A stretch of DNA of 64,000 nt from Methanobrevibacter olleyae (GCA_015063035.1 SUTG01000004.1:19944-83943), one strand, 5' to 3'; positions 45,040 through 55,010 are shown, counted from the first letter of the stretch. Numbers and translations are program-made. Notes: generated by a model not told the origin, from the letters alone.

Positions 45040-47766
45040 ATGCTTAAAATATTCGAAGATTTAGGATATAAAAAACAAATATGTAAAACATGTGGCAATG
45101 AGTTTTACTCTCAAGTTGATAGAGACACTTGTGGGGATGCTCCATGTGATGAATATGGATTTATCGGAAATCCTGCAACTGACAAGCCATATGATTTATA
45201 TGAAATTCAGGAAACTTTTAGAAATTTCTTAAAAGATGAGGGCCACGAACCTATACCTCGTTATCCAACTTTGGCTAAAAGATGGAGAGATGACGTATTT
45301 TTAGTGGGAGCTTCAATATTCTGTTTCCAACCATGGATCACCTCCGGTTTAGTTGAACCTCCAGCCAATCCTCTTGAAGTTGAACAGCCTTCCATACGCC
45401 TTAACGATGTAGATAATGTAGGGAGAACCGGAAGACATATGACTTGCTTTACCATGGGTTCACATACTGTAATCAATAAGCCGGATAATTTCATCTACTG
45501 GGAAGATGAAACAATTCGCCTTTGTCACGAGTTCTTCAAGTCAATTGGAATCAATACTGAAGAGATCACCTTCATCAAATCCTGGTGGAAAGGGGGAGGT
45601 AACGAAGGTCCATGTTATGAAGTGTGCTGTCGTGGTGTAGAGCTTGCTACACTTGTTTTCATGCAATACAAAACCCTTGAAAACGGTGAAAGGGAAGAGA
45701 TTCCAATTAAGGTTGTTGATACCGGTTACGGTTTAGAGAGAATTGCATGGATTTCACAAGGAACTCCGACTGCTTATGATGCATGTTTTGCTCCTGTAGT
45801 GGACAAGCTTAAGGAAATAACCAATGTTGAAGTCAATGAGGACATATTGGCTAGAAATGCAGAGATTGCAGGTATGATGGATATTGAGGATATCGGTGAT
45901 ATCAGAGAGCTCCGTCAACAGGTAGCAGACAGCTTAGACATTACTCTTGAGGAATACTTGAAGAATGCAGAACCTATGGAAGCTATTTATATCATTGCAG
46001 ACCATACAAGATGTTTGGCCTTCATGTTAGCTGATGGAATCATTCCATCAAATGTAAAGGAAGGTTATCTTGCAAGACTTGTCTTAAGAAGAACCATCCG
46101 TTTCATGAAAGAGTTGAAGATGGAGGAATCATTATCTGATATAATGGAAATTCAATTGGATTTCTTAAGAAAATTCTATCCTGAAATCGATGAATCTCAA
46201 GAGCACATCATGAATATTATCAATCTTGAAGAGGAAAGATATGCTAAAACCATTGAAAAAGGTAAAAAGACTGTTAAAAGAACCATTAAACGTCTTAAGA
46301 AAGAAGGAAAAACTTCCATGCCTTTAGAAACATTAATAGACTTATACGATGCTCAAGGTATGCCTCCTGAAACCGTTGAAGAAATGGCAAGCGGAGATAA
46401 GGACTTTGAAGTCTTTGTACCAGATAACTTCTTCACAATTGTTGCAGATATGCACGAAGAGGATAAGGTTGCTAAAAAAGAGACTTTGGATATCGATGTT
46501 CCTGAAACTGAACTTGACTTCTACAAGGACATTTATCAAAAGGAATCTGACGGCAAGATCATTGAAGTCATTGAAAAAGGGGATACAGTTAATGTTATCC
46601 TTGATAGGACAATCTTCTACCCTGAAGGAGGAGGTCAACCATCAGATATTGGTATAATGTCCATTGATGGAAAAATCTATGAAGTCACTTATGCTGAAAA
46701 ATTGAATAACATAGTCTTGCATCACATTGCTGTTCCTAAAGACAGTGATAATGAAAGTCTACTTGCTGATCTTAAAGGATATATTGGAACTGAGGTCCAT
46801 ATGGCTATCAACTGGAACAGAAGAATAACTTTAGCAAGACATCACACAGGTACTCACTTGGTAATTGCAGCTGCAAGAAAAGTTTTAGGCCAACACATTT
46901 GGCAAGCAGGTGCACAAAAAGGCCTTGCCCGTTCCCGTATAGACTTATCCCATTACAAACGTATCACACAGGAAGAGCTTAATGAGATTGAAAAATTGGC
47001 AAATGAATATGTGATGATGAATATTGATTTGGATATCAATTGGTTAAGCCGTGATGATGCAGAGAAGGAATATGGATTCACATTATACCAAGGTGGAGTA
47101 GTTCCTGGATCTCAAATCAGAGTTGTAAGGATTCCTGGAATTGATGTACAGGCCTGTGCAGGTACTCACCTTGACAGAACCGGTGAAGTGGGTCCAATCA
47201 AGATCAATAAGACTGAAAGGGTTCAAGATGGTGTAGAGAGAATTGATTTCTCAGCAGGACTTGCAGCTATTGATTCAATCCAAGATGATAAGGAAATCCT
47301 AAGGGAAAGTGCAGGCATATTCAGTGTCACTAACGAACAATTGCCTAAGACCTGTGACAGATTCTTTAGCGAATGGAAAGCTCAAAAGAATGAAATCGCT
47401 AAATTGCAAAAGGAAATTGCTAACTTGAAAGTCAGCACCTTAGCGGATAATGCAATCGAAATCAATGGATTGAAAGTTCTAAAGGAAATCATTGATGGAG
47501 ATATCAAAGAGCTTCAAAAGATTGCTACTGATTTCACTGACAATGATAAGGCAGATGTTGTCTTCATCGGTAACAATGAAGGTAAGATTGTTGGAGCAGC
47601 TACTAAGGACTGCGGAATTCAAGTTAATGGCATCATTAAGGAAGCAGCTTCATTGCTTGGAGGTGGCGGTGGTGGCCGTCCTAACTTAGCTCAAGGGGCT
47701 GGTCCAAATGCTGATAAAATGCCAGAAGCTTTAGATTTAGCTATTGAACTTTTAAATAAAAATTAA
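45040..47766 (+). CDS. alaS: Alanyl-tRNA synthetase, archaeal type
   Basis: 908 aa. N-terminal zinc-binding extension typical of archaea (CKTCGNEFYSQVDRDTCG), class II catalytic core, then the editing domain with HHTGTH and CAGTHLD (metal-binding His/Cys) and the C-terminal oligomerisation domain with GGGGGGRPNLAQGAG. It charges tRNA-Ala. The sequence immediately upstream of ATG lacks a strong ribosome-binding site, so the message may be leaderless or weakly initiated. Confidence 0.96.
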   Translation: MLKIFEDLGYKKQICKTCGNEFYSQVDRDTCGDAPCDEYGFIGNPATDKPYDLYEIQETFRNFLKDEGHEPIPRYPTLAKRWRDDVFLVGASIFCFQPWITSGLVEPPANPLEVEQPSIRLNDVDNVGRTGRHMTCFTMGSHTVINKPDNFIYWEDETIRLCHEFFKSIGINTEEITFIKSWWKGGGNEGPCYEVCCRGVELATLVFMQYKTLENGEREEIPIKVVDTGYGLERIAWISQGTPTAYDACFAPVVDKLKEITNVEVNEDILARNAEIAGMMDIEDIGDIRELRQQVADSLDITLEEYLKNAEPMEAIYIIADHTRCLAFMLADGIIPSNVKEGYLARLVLRRTIRFMKELKMEESLSDIMEIQLDFLRKFYPEIDESQEHIMNIINLEEERYAKTIEKGKKTVKRTIKRLKKEGKTSMPLETLIDLYDAQGMPPETVEEMASGDKDFEVFVPDNFFTIVADMHEEDKVAKKETLDIDVPETELDFYKDIYQKESDGKIIEVIEKGDTVNVILDRTIFYPEGGGQPSDIGIMSIDGKIYEVTYAEKLNNIVLHHIAVPKDSDNESLLADLKGYIGTEVHMAINWNRRITLARHHTGTHLVIAAARKVLGQHIWQAGAQKGLARSRIDLSHYKRITQEELNEIEKLANEYVMMNIDLDINWLSRDDAEKEYGFTLYQGGVVPGSQIRVVRIPGIDVQACAGTHLDRTGEVGPIKINKTERVQDGVERIDFSAGLAAIDSIQDDKEILRESAGIFSVTNEQLPKTCDRFFSEWKAQKNEIAKLQKEIANLKVSTLADNAIEINGLKVLKEIIDGDIKELQKIATDFTDNDKADVVFIGNNEGKIVGAATKDCGIQVNGIIKEAASLLGGGGGGRPNLAQGAGPNADKMPEALDLAIELLNKN

Positions 47767-47809
47767 TTAATTCTTTAATTATTTTTTATTTTATTTTTTT
47801 GATTATTTT

Positions 47810-47825
47810 TATAACAATCGTTATA
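47810..47825 (+). promoter_or_regulatory. Palindrome near thiI promoter, shared with gshA operon
   Basis: TATAACAATCGTTATA, the exact reverse complement of the 16-mer at 14570-14585, lies about 140 bp upstream of the thiI ATG and abuts a TATA box TTTATAAA at 47826-47833. Binding here would block TBP/TFB. Confidence 0.55.
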
Positions 47826-47963
47826 TTTATAAACTATAAATTAAATATATAGAAAGATAAAGATATAATAAGAGAAAATATTTTATTGACTAATCTATCA
47901 TATTTTACGAATTATTCTTTATTTCAGTGTATTTTATGAAATTTTTAATTATTGAGGTATTTT

Positions 47964-49112
47964 ATGAAACATGATTTAATCATTGCCCGTTATGGTGAAT
48001 TGGCTTTAAAAAGTGACGGGGTTAGAAAAAGATTTGAAAATCGTTTAGCAAATAATATAAGAGCATCAATTGATGCAGAAGTTAAAGTAAGACAAGCAAG
48101 AATATATATTTCTCCAAAGGATTTTAATGATGCAATTGAAAAGCTTGAGAGAATATTTGGTATTGTATCTTACTCTCCAGTTGTTACAACAAAATCCACT
48201 TTTGAGGATATAGAAGAATCCGTTTCTTTATATGCAGAAAAGCTCCATGATGAAGGGCTTTTAGATGAAAATACTAAATTTGCAATCAGTTGCAGAAGAG
48301 TGGGAAATCATGAATTCTCATCACAGGAAATGGCAGCATTTGCAGGTGCAGTAGTAGTGAAAAAATATTCATCTCCTGTTGATTTGACAAATCCTGAACT
48401 AACTATCTATCTTGAAGTAAGGGATAATGACACTTATATTTTTCATGAGAAAATTCCAGGTCCTGGAGGATTGCCTCTTGGAACTCAAGGAAAGGTTGTT
48501 GCACTTGTTTCAAGCGGTATAGATTCTCCTGTAGCTACCTATTTAATGATGAAAAGAGGCTGTCAAGTAATTGCATTATTCTGTGATAATGACCCTTATA
48601 CAACCCCAGAGGCACTTAAGAACTTCAATGATTTGATAGATCAGTTAAATCTTTATGCAAGTGGTGCCCCTATAAAGAGAAGGGTAGTCAAATATGGAGA
48701 TTATCTCTCCACCTGCAAATCAGATGCTCCAGATAAGATGACTTGTGTATTATGTAAATCAGGAATGTATAAGCTTGCAGGAAAACTTGCCAAGAAAATG
48801 CATGCTGAAGCGGTAATTGATGGAAGCAGTTTAGGTCAAGTGGCTTCTCAAACCCTCCCAAACATCCTTGCTACAAGAGAGGATCTTGATGTTCCTGTTT
48901 TAAGTCCACTTATTGGTCTTGATAAGGTGGAGATTACAAGAATTGCTGAAAAGATTGGGACCTTTGAAATCTCTAAAATGGATGATGGGGGATGTAAGGC
49001 AGTTCCAAAATATCCTGAAACAAAAGCTGATTTGGAATTGGTAAAGAAGGTAAAAGAGGATATGAATCAAGATGCTGCACTTGAAAAAGCATTTGAAACT
49101 ATAGAATTTTAA
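47964..49112 (+). CDS. thiI: tRNA 4-thiouridine synthase
   Basis: 382 aa. N-terminal ferredoxin-like/THUMP part (about 60-165), then the PP-loop ATP-pyrophosphatase domain with SSGIDSPVATY. A CVLCK motif provides conserved cysteines. No C-terminal rhodanese domain, as in other archaea, which use the CXXC instead. It makes s4U8 in tRNA and may also feed thiamine synthesis. ATG at 47964 is preceded by GAGGT; the open frame begins four codons upstream with a TTG. A palindrome shared with the gshA operon sits upstream. Confidence 0.92.
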   Translation: MKHDLIIARYGELALKSDGVRKRFENRLANNIRASIDAEVKVRQARIYISPKDFNDAIEKLERIFGIVSYSPVVTTKSTFEDIEESVSLYAEKLHDEGLLDENTKFAISCRRVGNHEFSSQEMAAFAGAVVVKKYSSPVDLTNPELTIYLEVRDNDTYIFHEKIPGPGGLPLGTQGKVVALVSSGIDSPVATYLMMKRGCQVIALFCDNDPYTTPEALKNFNDLIDQLNLYASGAPIKRRVVKYGDYLSTCKSDAPDKMTCVLCKSGMYKLAGKLAKKMHAEAVIDGSSLGQVASQTLPNILATREDLDVPVLSPLIGLDKVEITRIAEKIGTFEISKMDDGGCKAVPKYPETKADLELVKKVKEDMNQDAALEKAFETIEF

Positions 49113-49156
49113 TTGTTCAATGTTTAATTTTTACAATATGTTTTGGAGATAAAAAA

Positions 49157-49759
49157 ATGAAATCTAAAATTGCAGGAATCGTTTTTATTTTAGGAAGCTT
49201 ATACTATTTGGTAGCAGAAGCAATCAGTGCATTTTCATTTAATGACACTTTGGTAAGTACATACCTTTTCCATACAATTTCGGAACTAGGTATCCCTAAT
49301 ATAAACTCTCCTTTATCCTTTTTAATGAATTCCGCATTCATTATAATTGGATTGACTTTCATATTCTGCAATTTTTATAAATTCAAAGATTTTATAATAA
49401 AAAACAAAGCTGTTTTTTATATTTTAACACTTATTGCAGCTATTGGAGTGATAATTGTAGCTTTAATCCATGCAGGAAATCCAGTAACTGATGGTTATCA
49501 TAGCTTAGGTGCTATTATGGCAATTCTTGGTGGTAACATATTGCTCATTATCATTTCAAGATCTATGGATAAGTTTGAATCTTATCAAAAAATTACTTTA
49601 GTCTTAGGTATCATTGGTTTAATCGCATTTTGGATAATGTTCTTTAATATGGGGAGCCTTTACATGCCTGTATTTGAAAGATTATCCGTTTACACTTTGA
49701 TTATTTGGAGTTTTATCAGTGGAGTTTATTTATTAAGAAATACAAAGGTATATTCATGA
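49157..49759 (+). CDS. DUF998 family membrane protein
   Basis: 200 aa with six hydrophobic helices. The pattern FHTISELG near residue 36 and the following segments fit DUF998. Function unknown. The stop codon overlaps the next start as ATGA, so the two are coupled; the partner is a TMEM175-like channel. Confidence 0.82.
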   Translation: MKSKIAGIVFILGSLYYLVAEAISAFSFNDTLVSTYLFHTISELGIPNINSPLSFLMNSAFIIIGLTFIFCNFYKFKDFIIKNKAVFYILTLIAAIGVIIVALIHAGNPVTDGYHSLGAIMAILGGNILLIIISRSMDKFESYQKITLVLGIIGLIAFWIMFFNMGSLYMPVFERLSVYTLIIWSFISGVYLLRNTKVYS

Positions 49760-50895
49760 ATACAAATAGGTTTGAAACATTTTTTGATGCGATTCTAGCA
49801 ATTATCATAACAGTTCTTGTGTTGAAATTAACTCAACCGGCATCCCCTACATTTGGTGCTTTTTTAGCATTGAATGCAAGGTTCATCACTTATGCTATCT
49901 GTTTTTTAGTGATTTTCATCATCTGGTATGATAATCATAATCTGTTTCAGGTCGTGGAGGAGATAGATAATAGAGTCTTATTCATTTATGCTCTTCAGAT
50001 ATTTGCAATAAGTATTCTCCCTTATTTTGCAACATGGGTTGCTTTGAATCTAAATTCTGTTGCGGCTCAAACTATGTTTGGGGTTCTTTTCATTGCAATA
50101 GACATTTTGTATATCATTTCAATCTATGCAGTATATAGGGCAAATCCGTATAGTTGCGGGTTATGTCAAGCTAATTTTAGAAGTGTTTATAAGTATATTC
50201 CAATTGCAATCATGCTTTTGGGATTCATAATCACTTATACAGTCTACACTCCCGGAATCTATATTTCTGTGTTGCTTTCCGTTATATGTTGGCTAATATT
50301 TTCAAGACTTAGAAGGCCGGATAATGGCAGCACTGATAGGTTTGAAGCTTTCATTGATGCAATCATTGCGATTATAATCACAATAATTGTGCTTGAGATT
50401 CCTATGGTAGCAAACGGATCATGGGATGCCTTCTTGGATATCAAACTGGAGTTTATTGTTTATGCTGTAAGTTTCATAGTTTGCTTTAACTTTTGGAATT
50501 ATAACAATAACCTTTTTAGCATAGTGAATAAAGTAAATCACAAGGTTATTTGGTCAATTGGGGTTGCATTGTTCTTTTTATCATTGATTCCTTATTTAAC
50601 AACTTTTGTTGCTGAAAATTCCAATTCCTTTGTTCCTTGCTTCTTGTATGGTTTGAATTTTATTGTTGTAGCTGCTTTATCAATTATCACTGCAAATGCC
50701 TTGAAAAATTCAGATAAGGCAAATATTGCATTGCAATTGGCATTAGCAGACAATAAGCCATTCATGACAACAATTGTACTTGTTGTGATTGGTATGATCA
50801 TTGGTTATTTCATTTATCCATTGGCTATTGTGATTGCCTGTTTGGTTTCAATAATTACACTATGGGCAATTTCCTATTACGGCAATAGGTATTAA
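49756..50895 (+). CDS. Two-repeat TMEM175-like potassium channel (DUF1211)
   Basis: 379 aa, start ATG at 49756 inside the overlap with DUF998. Two repeats of six helices each, beginning RFETFFDAILAIIITVLVLK and RFEAFIDAIIAIIITIIVL, carry the RxxxFxDAxxAI signature of TMEM175 potassium channels. The WYDNHNLF and NFWNYNNNLF segments also match between repeats. Bacterial and archaeal TMEM175 is mostly a single repeat that works as a tetramer; here two repeats are in one chain, as in animal TMEM175. Hence it should work as a dimer. Confidence 0.85.
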   Translation: MNTNRFETFFDAILAIIITVLVLKLTQPASPTFGAFLALNARFITYAICFLVIFIIWYDNHNLFQVVEEIDNRVLFIYALQIFAISILPYFATWVALNLNSVAAQTMFGVLFIAIDILYIISIYAVYRANPYSCGLCQANFRSVYKYIPIAIMLLGFIITYTVYTPGIYISVLLSVICWLIFSRLRRPDNGSTDRFEAFIDAIIAIIITIIVLEIPMVANGSWDAFLDIKLEFIVYAVSFIVCFNFWNYNNNLFSIVNKVNHKVIWSIGVALFFLSLIPYLTTFVAENSNSFVPCFLYGLNFIVVAALSIITANALKNSDKANIALQLALADNKPFMTTIVLVVIGMIIGYFIYPLAIVIACLVSIITLWAISYYGNRY

Positions 50896-51222
50896 TTTCA
50901 CATTTTCTCTTTTTTAAATCATAATTATTATATATAATATAAATCAAAAATAATAATGTATATTAAATAACTTAAGAAATTGTTTTCAATTTCCAGTTAT
51001 TTGAAAGTATTTAGTTTGATTAATAATTTAATTATTTTATATTAGCTATTAATTCAGGTAATTAATTATTATAACGATTAGTTATTAATGAATAATTATT
51101 TTTTAATAGTTAATTGCTATAATAGTTAATTATTGTTCTTATATTATGAATTAAAGCTAAATATGTACTGCTATTGACTAAAGTGTGTGAATAGTAAATT
51201 TTTATTACTGAGGTGTTTTAAG
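50896..51222. other. AT-rich intergenic region upstream of fbp
   Basis: 327 bp without a gene. It has an ATAAC-N5-GTTAT dyad at 51071-51085, similar in arms to the gshA/thiI palindrome but with a different spacing, and several TATA-like runs. A ribosome-binding site GAGGTG lies before fbp. Confidence 0.5.
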
Positions 51223-52323
51223 ATGAAAACTACTGTTAGTGTAATCAAAGCTGATATTGGAAGTGTTTCTGGACACTGTGTATCTCATCCAGCCTTAATG
51301 GAGAAATGTGATGAAGTATTAGCTGGTGCTTTAGAAACTGGCATTCTTGAAGATTATTATATTACCCGTTGTGGTGACGACATTGATTTGATCATGACTC
51401 ACAGAAACGGTGAATTAAACGAAGAAGTTCACAAAACTGCATACGATGCTTTCCTTCAAGCAACTGAAATTGCAAGAGACTTAAAATTATACGGTGCAGG
51501 TCAAGACTTATTGACTGACACTTTCTCTGGAAACGTAAAAGGTATGGGTCCAGGTTGTGCAGAAATGGAATTCAAAGAAAGAGGAAGTGACCCTGTAATC
51601 GTTTACTGTATGGACAAAACCGAACCAGGTGCATTCAACTTACCAATTTTCAGAATCTTTGCAGATCCATTCAACACTGCAGGTCTTGTAATTGACCCAA
51701 GCTTACATGATGGATTCAGTTTTGAAGTCTTCGATGTAATGGAACACAAAAAAGTTATCTTGGATTGTCCTGAAGAAATGTACGACTTACTTGCATTAAT
51801 CGGTTCTACCGGCAGATACGTAATTAAAAGAGTATTCAAGAAAAACGGCGAAATCGCAGCTGCAGTAAGTACTGACAAATTGAACATGTTAGCTGGTGAA
51901 TATGTAGGTAAAGACGACCCTGTAGCTATTGTAAGAGCTCAATCCGGTTTCCCTGCAAACGGTGAATGTGTAGATCCATTTGCATTCCCACACATGGTAA
52001 GTGGATGGATGAGAGGATCCCACAACGGTCCTATGATGCCAACCAGCCAAGAAGAAGCTAACCCAATCAGATTCGACGGACCTCCTAGAGTTGTAGGTTT
52101 AGGTTTCCAAGTAACCGATGCTAAATTGATTGGTCCTGTAGACTTATTCGATGACCCTGCATTTGATGAAACCAGAAGACAATCTGCAAACATTGCTTCC
52201 TACATCAGAAGACATGGTCCATTCGAACCACACAGATTACCAGCTGAAGAAATGGAATACACTTCTTTACCTGGCGTAATGGAAAAATTAGAACCTAGAT
52301 TCGAAGACATGGATGATGAATAA
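51223..52323 (+). CDS. fbp: Fructose-1,6-bisphosphate aldolase/phosphatase
   Basis: 366 aa. The archaeal bifunctional enzyme that joins DHAP and GAP and hydrolyses the product to fructose-6-phosphate, driving gluconeogenesis one way. The Mg-binding start KTTVSVIKADIGSVSGH, the aldolase catalytic residues in TGRYVIKRVFKK (Tyr and Lys), and the GPGCAEMEF and DPFNTAGLVIDP segments are present. ATG at 51223 follows GAGGTG; an in-frame upstream ATG or GTG at 51187 has no such site. Codon use is notably biased to well-used codons, in line with high expression. Confidence 0.95.
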   Translation: MKTTVSVIKADIGSVSGHCVSHPALMEKCDEVLAGALETGILEDYYITRCGDDIDLIMTHRNGELNEEVHKTAYDAFLQATEIARDLKLYGAGQDLLTDTFSGNVKGMGPGCAEMEFKERGSDPVIVYCMDKTEPGAFNLPIFRIFADPFNTAGLVIDPSLHDGFSFEVFDVMEHKKVILDCPEEMYDLLALIGSTGRYVIKRVFKKNGEIAAAVSTDKLNMLAGEYVGKDDPVAIVRAQSGFPANGECVDPFAFPHMVSGWMRGSHNGPMMPTSQEEANPIRFDGPPRVVGLGFQVTDAKLIGPVDLFDDPAFDETRRQSANIASYIRRHGPFEPHRLPAEEMEYTSLPGVMEKLEPRFEDMDDE

Positions 52324-52402
52324 ATCATCTATCTCTTTTCTTTTTTTATTTAATTTTTATTAGTTTTATTACATTAAAACAATTTATTGTAGGGGGAAAA
52401 TT

Positions 52403-52750
52403 ATGACTTTTTGTCCAAGCTGTGGTGCTGAAAAAAAGGAAGGCAGTAAATTCTGTCATAATTGTGGCTATGATTTCACAAATGTGGGTGCTGAAGTAAA
52501 TTCAAATCCAAATTCAAATTCCAATACACAAGCAACTCCAAATTCCATTCCTAATGTTCAATCTGAGAACTCCTATACTTTTTCTAAGATTTTAGGTTAT
52601 TTGTGTGCTATCTTAATTCCTTTATTTGGATTGATCTTTGGGGTCTATTTGTATACCCGTGCTGAAGATAATGCCAAAAAGCATGGAAAGATAATTATAG
52701 GGCTTTCCATATTCATATGGGCCATTTCTGCATTACTTATAGCTTCATAG
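52403..52750 (+). CDS. Zinc-ribbon membrane protein
   Basis: 115 aa. Zinc ribbon (CPSCGAEKKEGSKFCHNCG) at residues 4-22, an Asn-rich linker, then two hydrophobic helices (about 60-80 and 93-113). The third protein of this type in the window. GGGGGAAAA precedes the ATG. Function unknown. Confidence 0.72.
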   Translation: MTFCPSCGAEKKEGSKFCHNCGYDFTNVGAEVNSNPNSNSNTQATPNSIPNVQSENSYTFSKILGYLCAILIPLFGLIFGVYLYTRAEDNAKKHGKIIIGLSIFIWAISALLIAS

Positions 52751-52835
52751 GATCTTTTAACTTTTTTATTTTCTATCTTTTATTTTCTATCTTTATATTT
52801 TTTTGCTGCTATCATTCTAAAGGAATACCAATTTT

Positions 52836-53348
52836 TTACTCTTTTTCTAAAAACATGGACATTTCACGGGTTTCTTTTCCATTTAAATCTGTATTTTTCA
52901 TATCACAGTAATATTTAAATCCCAATTTTTCTAAGACTCTTTTGGATTGTTGGTTTTCATATCTGCAACTGGCATGAATCTTTCTAATTTTCAAATCTTC
53001 AAAGGCATGTTTTATTAGTTCCTCACATGCTTCAGCAACTAATCCTTGACCCCAATATTCCTCTCCAATCCAATAGCCTAATTCAACTCCATCGTTGCCC
53101 CAGTAGTGATTGGTGTCTGGATAGAATAAAAGCCCTACACAACCTATTGCATCATCATCAATTGTTATTGCATAAGTTTCCCTTTTAGAAAAAACAGTTT
53201 TTATGATTTCAAGGCTTTCTTCAACACTTTTGTGAGGTGGCCATCCTGCAATAGGCCCAATCTTAGGATTCTTTGCAAAATGGTATAGGCATTCTGCATC
53301 ACTTTCCTTCCATGGCCTTAGGACTAGTCGTTCTGTTTTTAAAATCAT
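52836..53348 (-). CDS. GNAT-family N-acetyltransferase (RimJ/RimL-like)
   Basis: 170 aa. LKTERLVLRPWKESDAE is the usual RimJ/RimL start, and the acetyl-CoA-binding signature is in GQGLVAEAC. Substrate may be a protein N terminus or an antibiotic; unknown. The start lacks a strong ribosome-binding site, so it could be leaderless. It converges with the zinc-ribbon gene. Confidence 0.87.
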   Translation of the reverse strand: MILKTERLVLRPWKESDAECLYHFAKNPKIGPIAGWPPHKSVEESLEIIKTVFSKRETYAITIDDDAIGCVGLLFYPDTNHYWGNDGVELGYWIGEEYWGQGLVAEACEELIKHAFEDLKIRKIHASCRYENQQSKRVLEKLGFKYYCDMKNTDLNGKETREMSMFLEKE

Positions 53349-53592
53349 ATTTAAAGGTTTATTTGATAGATTATTTAAATATTTTTTTAGTTTTTCTTTA
53401 AAATTTTGATATTTATTTTAAACAAATTTATAATTTTTTTTAATATTTTACATTTTTGTCATTATATCAAAATTTATAATACTAGTTTATATAATATTTT
53501 TCATATAATATAACATACTTATTAATTTAGTACGGGCTTTAAATCTTAATTCTCTTTGGAGCAATAGCTATTTTATTAAGTGAGGTGAAACT

Positions 53593-54363
53593 ATGAAGTT
53601 AAAGGCTTTTTCAATAGTGATATTGTTATTCTTGACTTTAATAATAAGCATTGGCGCTATAGCTGCAGATGATGTTGCGGATGTAAATGATGCTCCATCT
53701 AATACTTCCACTGCTTCTACTAACACTTCTACCACTACTGATAGTCCTAAAACAACTACCAGTACAACAGTTAAGAAAGTAGATACAAAAGTTTCTGCAG
53801 ATCAAGTTGCAAATGAATATAAAAAGTCCAAATACTTTAAGGTTAAAGTTAAAGATAAGAATGGGCATGTTGTTAAGAATATTAAAATTAAATTAAAAAT
53901 ATACACAGGATCCAAATATAAGTCATATACTGTAAATACTAATTCTAAAGGCATTGCTAAATTTAACACCAAATCTTTAAAATTAGGTAATCATAAAGTA
54001 GTTATCAGTTCTGCAGATAGCAAGTATAAAATTTCAAAAACTTCTAAAATCTTCATTGGCAAGAAACATTATGCAATAGTCAAGCCTAAAGTCAAAAAGG
54101 TATTGAAGAATAAGGATGTTCTTGGTGTAAAAATCTATAATGATGAGGATGAAAAGGAAGCGAAAGTTGTTTATAAAAAAACACCTAAATATACTAAAGT
54201 CGTTAAAGCGGTATTCTATTTAAAAAATAAGAAAACTGGTAAAATCATTAAAAAGACTGACTCAGCTGAATTTGATGACGGACGTTGGGATTTACCTGAC
54301 AAAGATTTCTCTAAGAAATACACTTTAGTAAAAGTCAAAGTATGGTATTTAAGCAGTAAATAA
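53593..54363 (+). CDS. Secreted lysine-rich adhesin-like protein
   Basis: 256 aa. Signal peptide of about 24 residues, a Thr/Ser-rich stretch (30-65) likely glycosylated, then a lysine-rich beta module (about 70-155) with ydkNGkxVKNIKIKLK pattern and TNSKGIAKFNTKSLKLGNHK, followed by a second module. The same TNSKGI.K..TK.L.xG.H pattern is present in the C-terminal module of the secreted protein at 41299. No membrane anchor; the high positive charge may help it bind the negatively charged pseudomurein. GTGAGGTGAAAC precedes the ATG. Confidence 0.72.
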   Translation: MKLKAFSIVILLFLTLIISIGAIAADDVADVNDAPSNTSTASTNTSTTTDSPKTTTSTTVKKVDTKVSADQVANEYKKSKYFKVKVKDKNGHVVKNIKIKLKIYTGSKYKSYTVNTNSKGIAKFNTKSLKLGNHKVVISSADSKYKISKTSKIFIGKKHYAIVKPKVKKVLKNKDVLGVKIYNDEDEKEAKVVYKKTPKYTKVVKAVFYLKNKKTGKIIKKTDSAEFDDGRWDLPDKDFSKKYTLVKVKVWYLSSK

Positions 54364-54455
54364 TTTAAATTCTTTTTTTATTTTTTCTTCAAAGTAAACT
54401 TTTTTAATTTTTTTATTTAATTTATTTTTTTTATATTTTTCTTTTTTGGGATATT

Positions 54456-54875
54456 ATGGCAGACTTAAGCGAATCATTAAAATGGGAGTATATTAATTAT
54501 TATAAAGAGAATAAAGTTTTGCAATATACGGTAAATGGGATCTATCGTTTTTTGATTTTGTGGATAATAAAACACAATCCTAAAATTCATGGTTATGCTA
54601 TAATGAAGGAAATGGATAATTTTTTCGATAGCTTGATTAATGAAGGGTCATTGAATAAAAGCAATCCAAGCAAAATCTATCCGATTTTATCTAAAATGGA
54701 AGATGAGGATTTGATTAAGCATAGTTTTGAAATTAACGATAAAAAGGAAATAAAAATTTATGAAATAACTCCCAAAGGGGATTTCTTGCTTGAATTCATC
54801 CGTGAAAAGTATATCAAAATAAAAAAAACTCCTGAAGGCAATTTGTTCTTCGAAGAGTTTTTAAATCAGGAATGA
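54456..54875 (+). CDS. PadR-family transcriptional regulator
   Basis: 139 aa. The winged-helix PadR core is seen in FLILWIIKHNPKIHGYAIMKEMDNFF and SKIYPILSKMEDEDLIKHSFE. The C-terminal helix is short, so it belongs to the small PadR type. These repressors often control multidrug exporters; the nearest exporter here is over 5 kb downstream. TTGGGAT is a weak ribosome-binding site. Confidence 0.82.
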   Translation: MADLSESLKWEYINYYKENKVLQYTVNGIYRFLILWIIKHNPKIHGYAIMKEMDNFFDSLINEGSLNKSNPSKIYPILSKMEDEDLIKHSFEINDKKEIKIYEITPKGDFLLEFIREKYIKIKKTPEGNLFFEEFLNQE

Positions 54876-55010
54876 TCATATTTGATTTTTTGCTGTTTTA
54901 AAATAAGGAAAAAGAAAAATTTCTTAAATTACGCTTTTTTTTTAAAAAGAGAAAATTCTTTTTTTAAGGCATATTTTTTAAAAAAAGAATATTGAAAGGT
55001 AAAGTTGATA

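Noticed and set aside
51071..51085. ATAACGATTAGTTAT upstream of fbp as a third copy of the gshA/thiI palindrome
   Set aside because: The spacer is five rather than four bases and the outer bases are not kept; in A/T-rich DNA such a weaker match can occur by chance.
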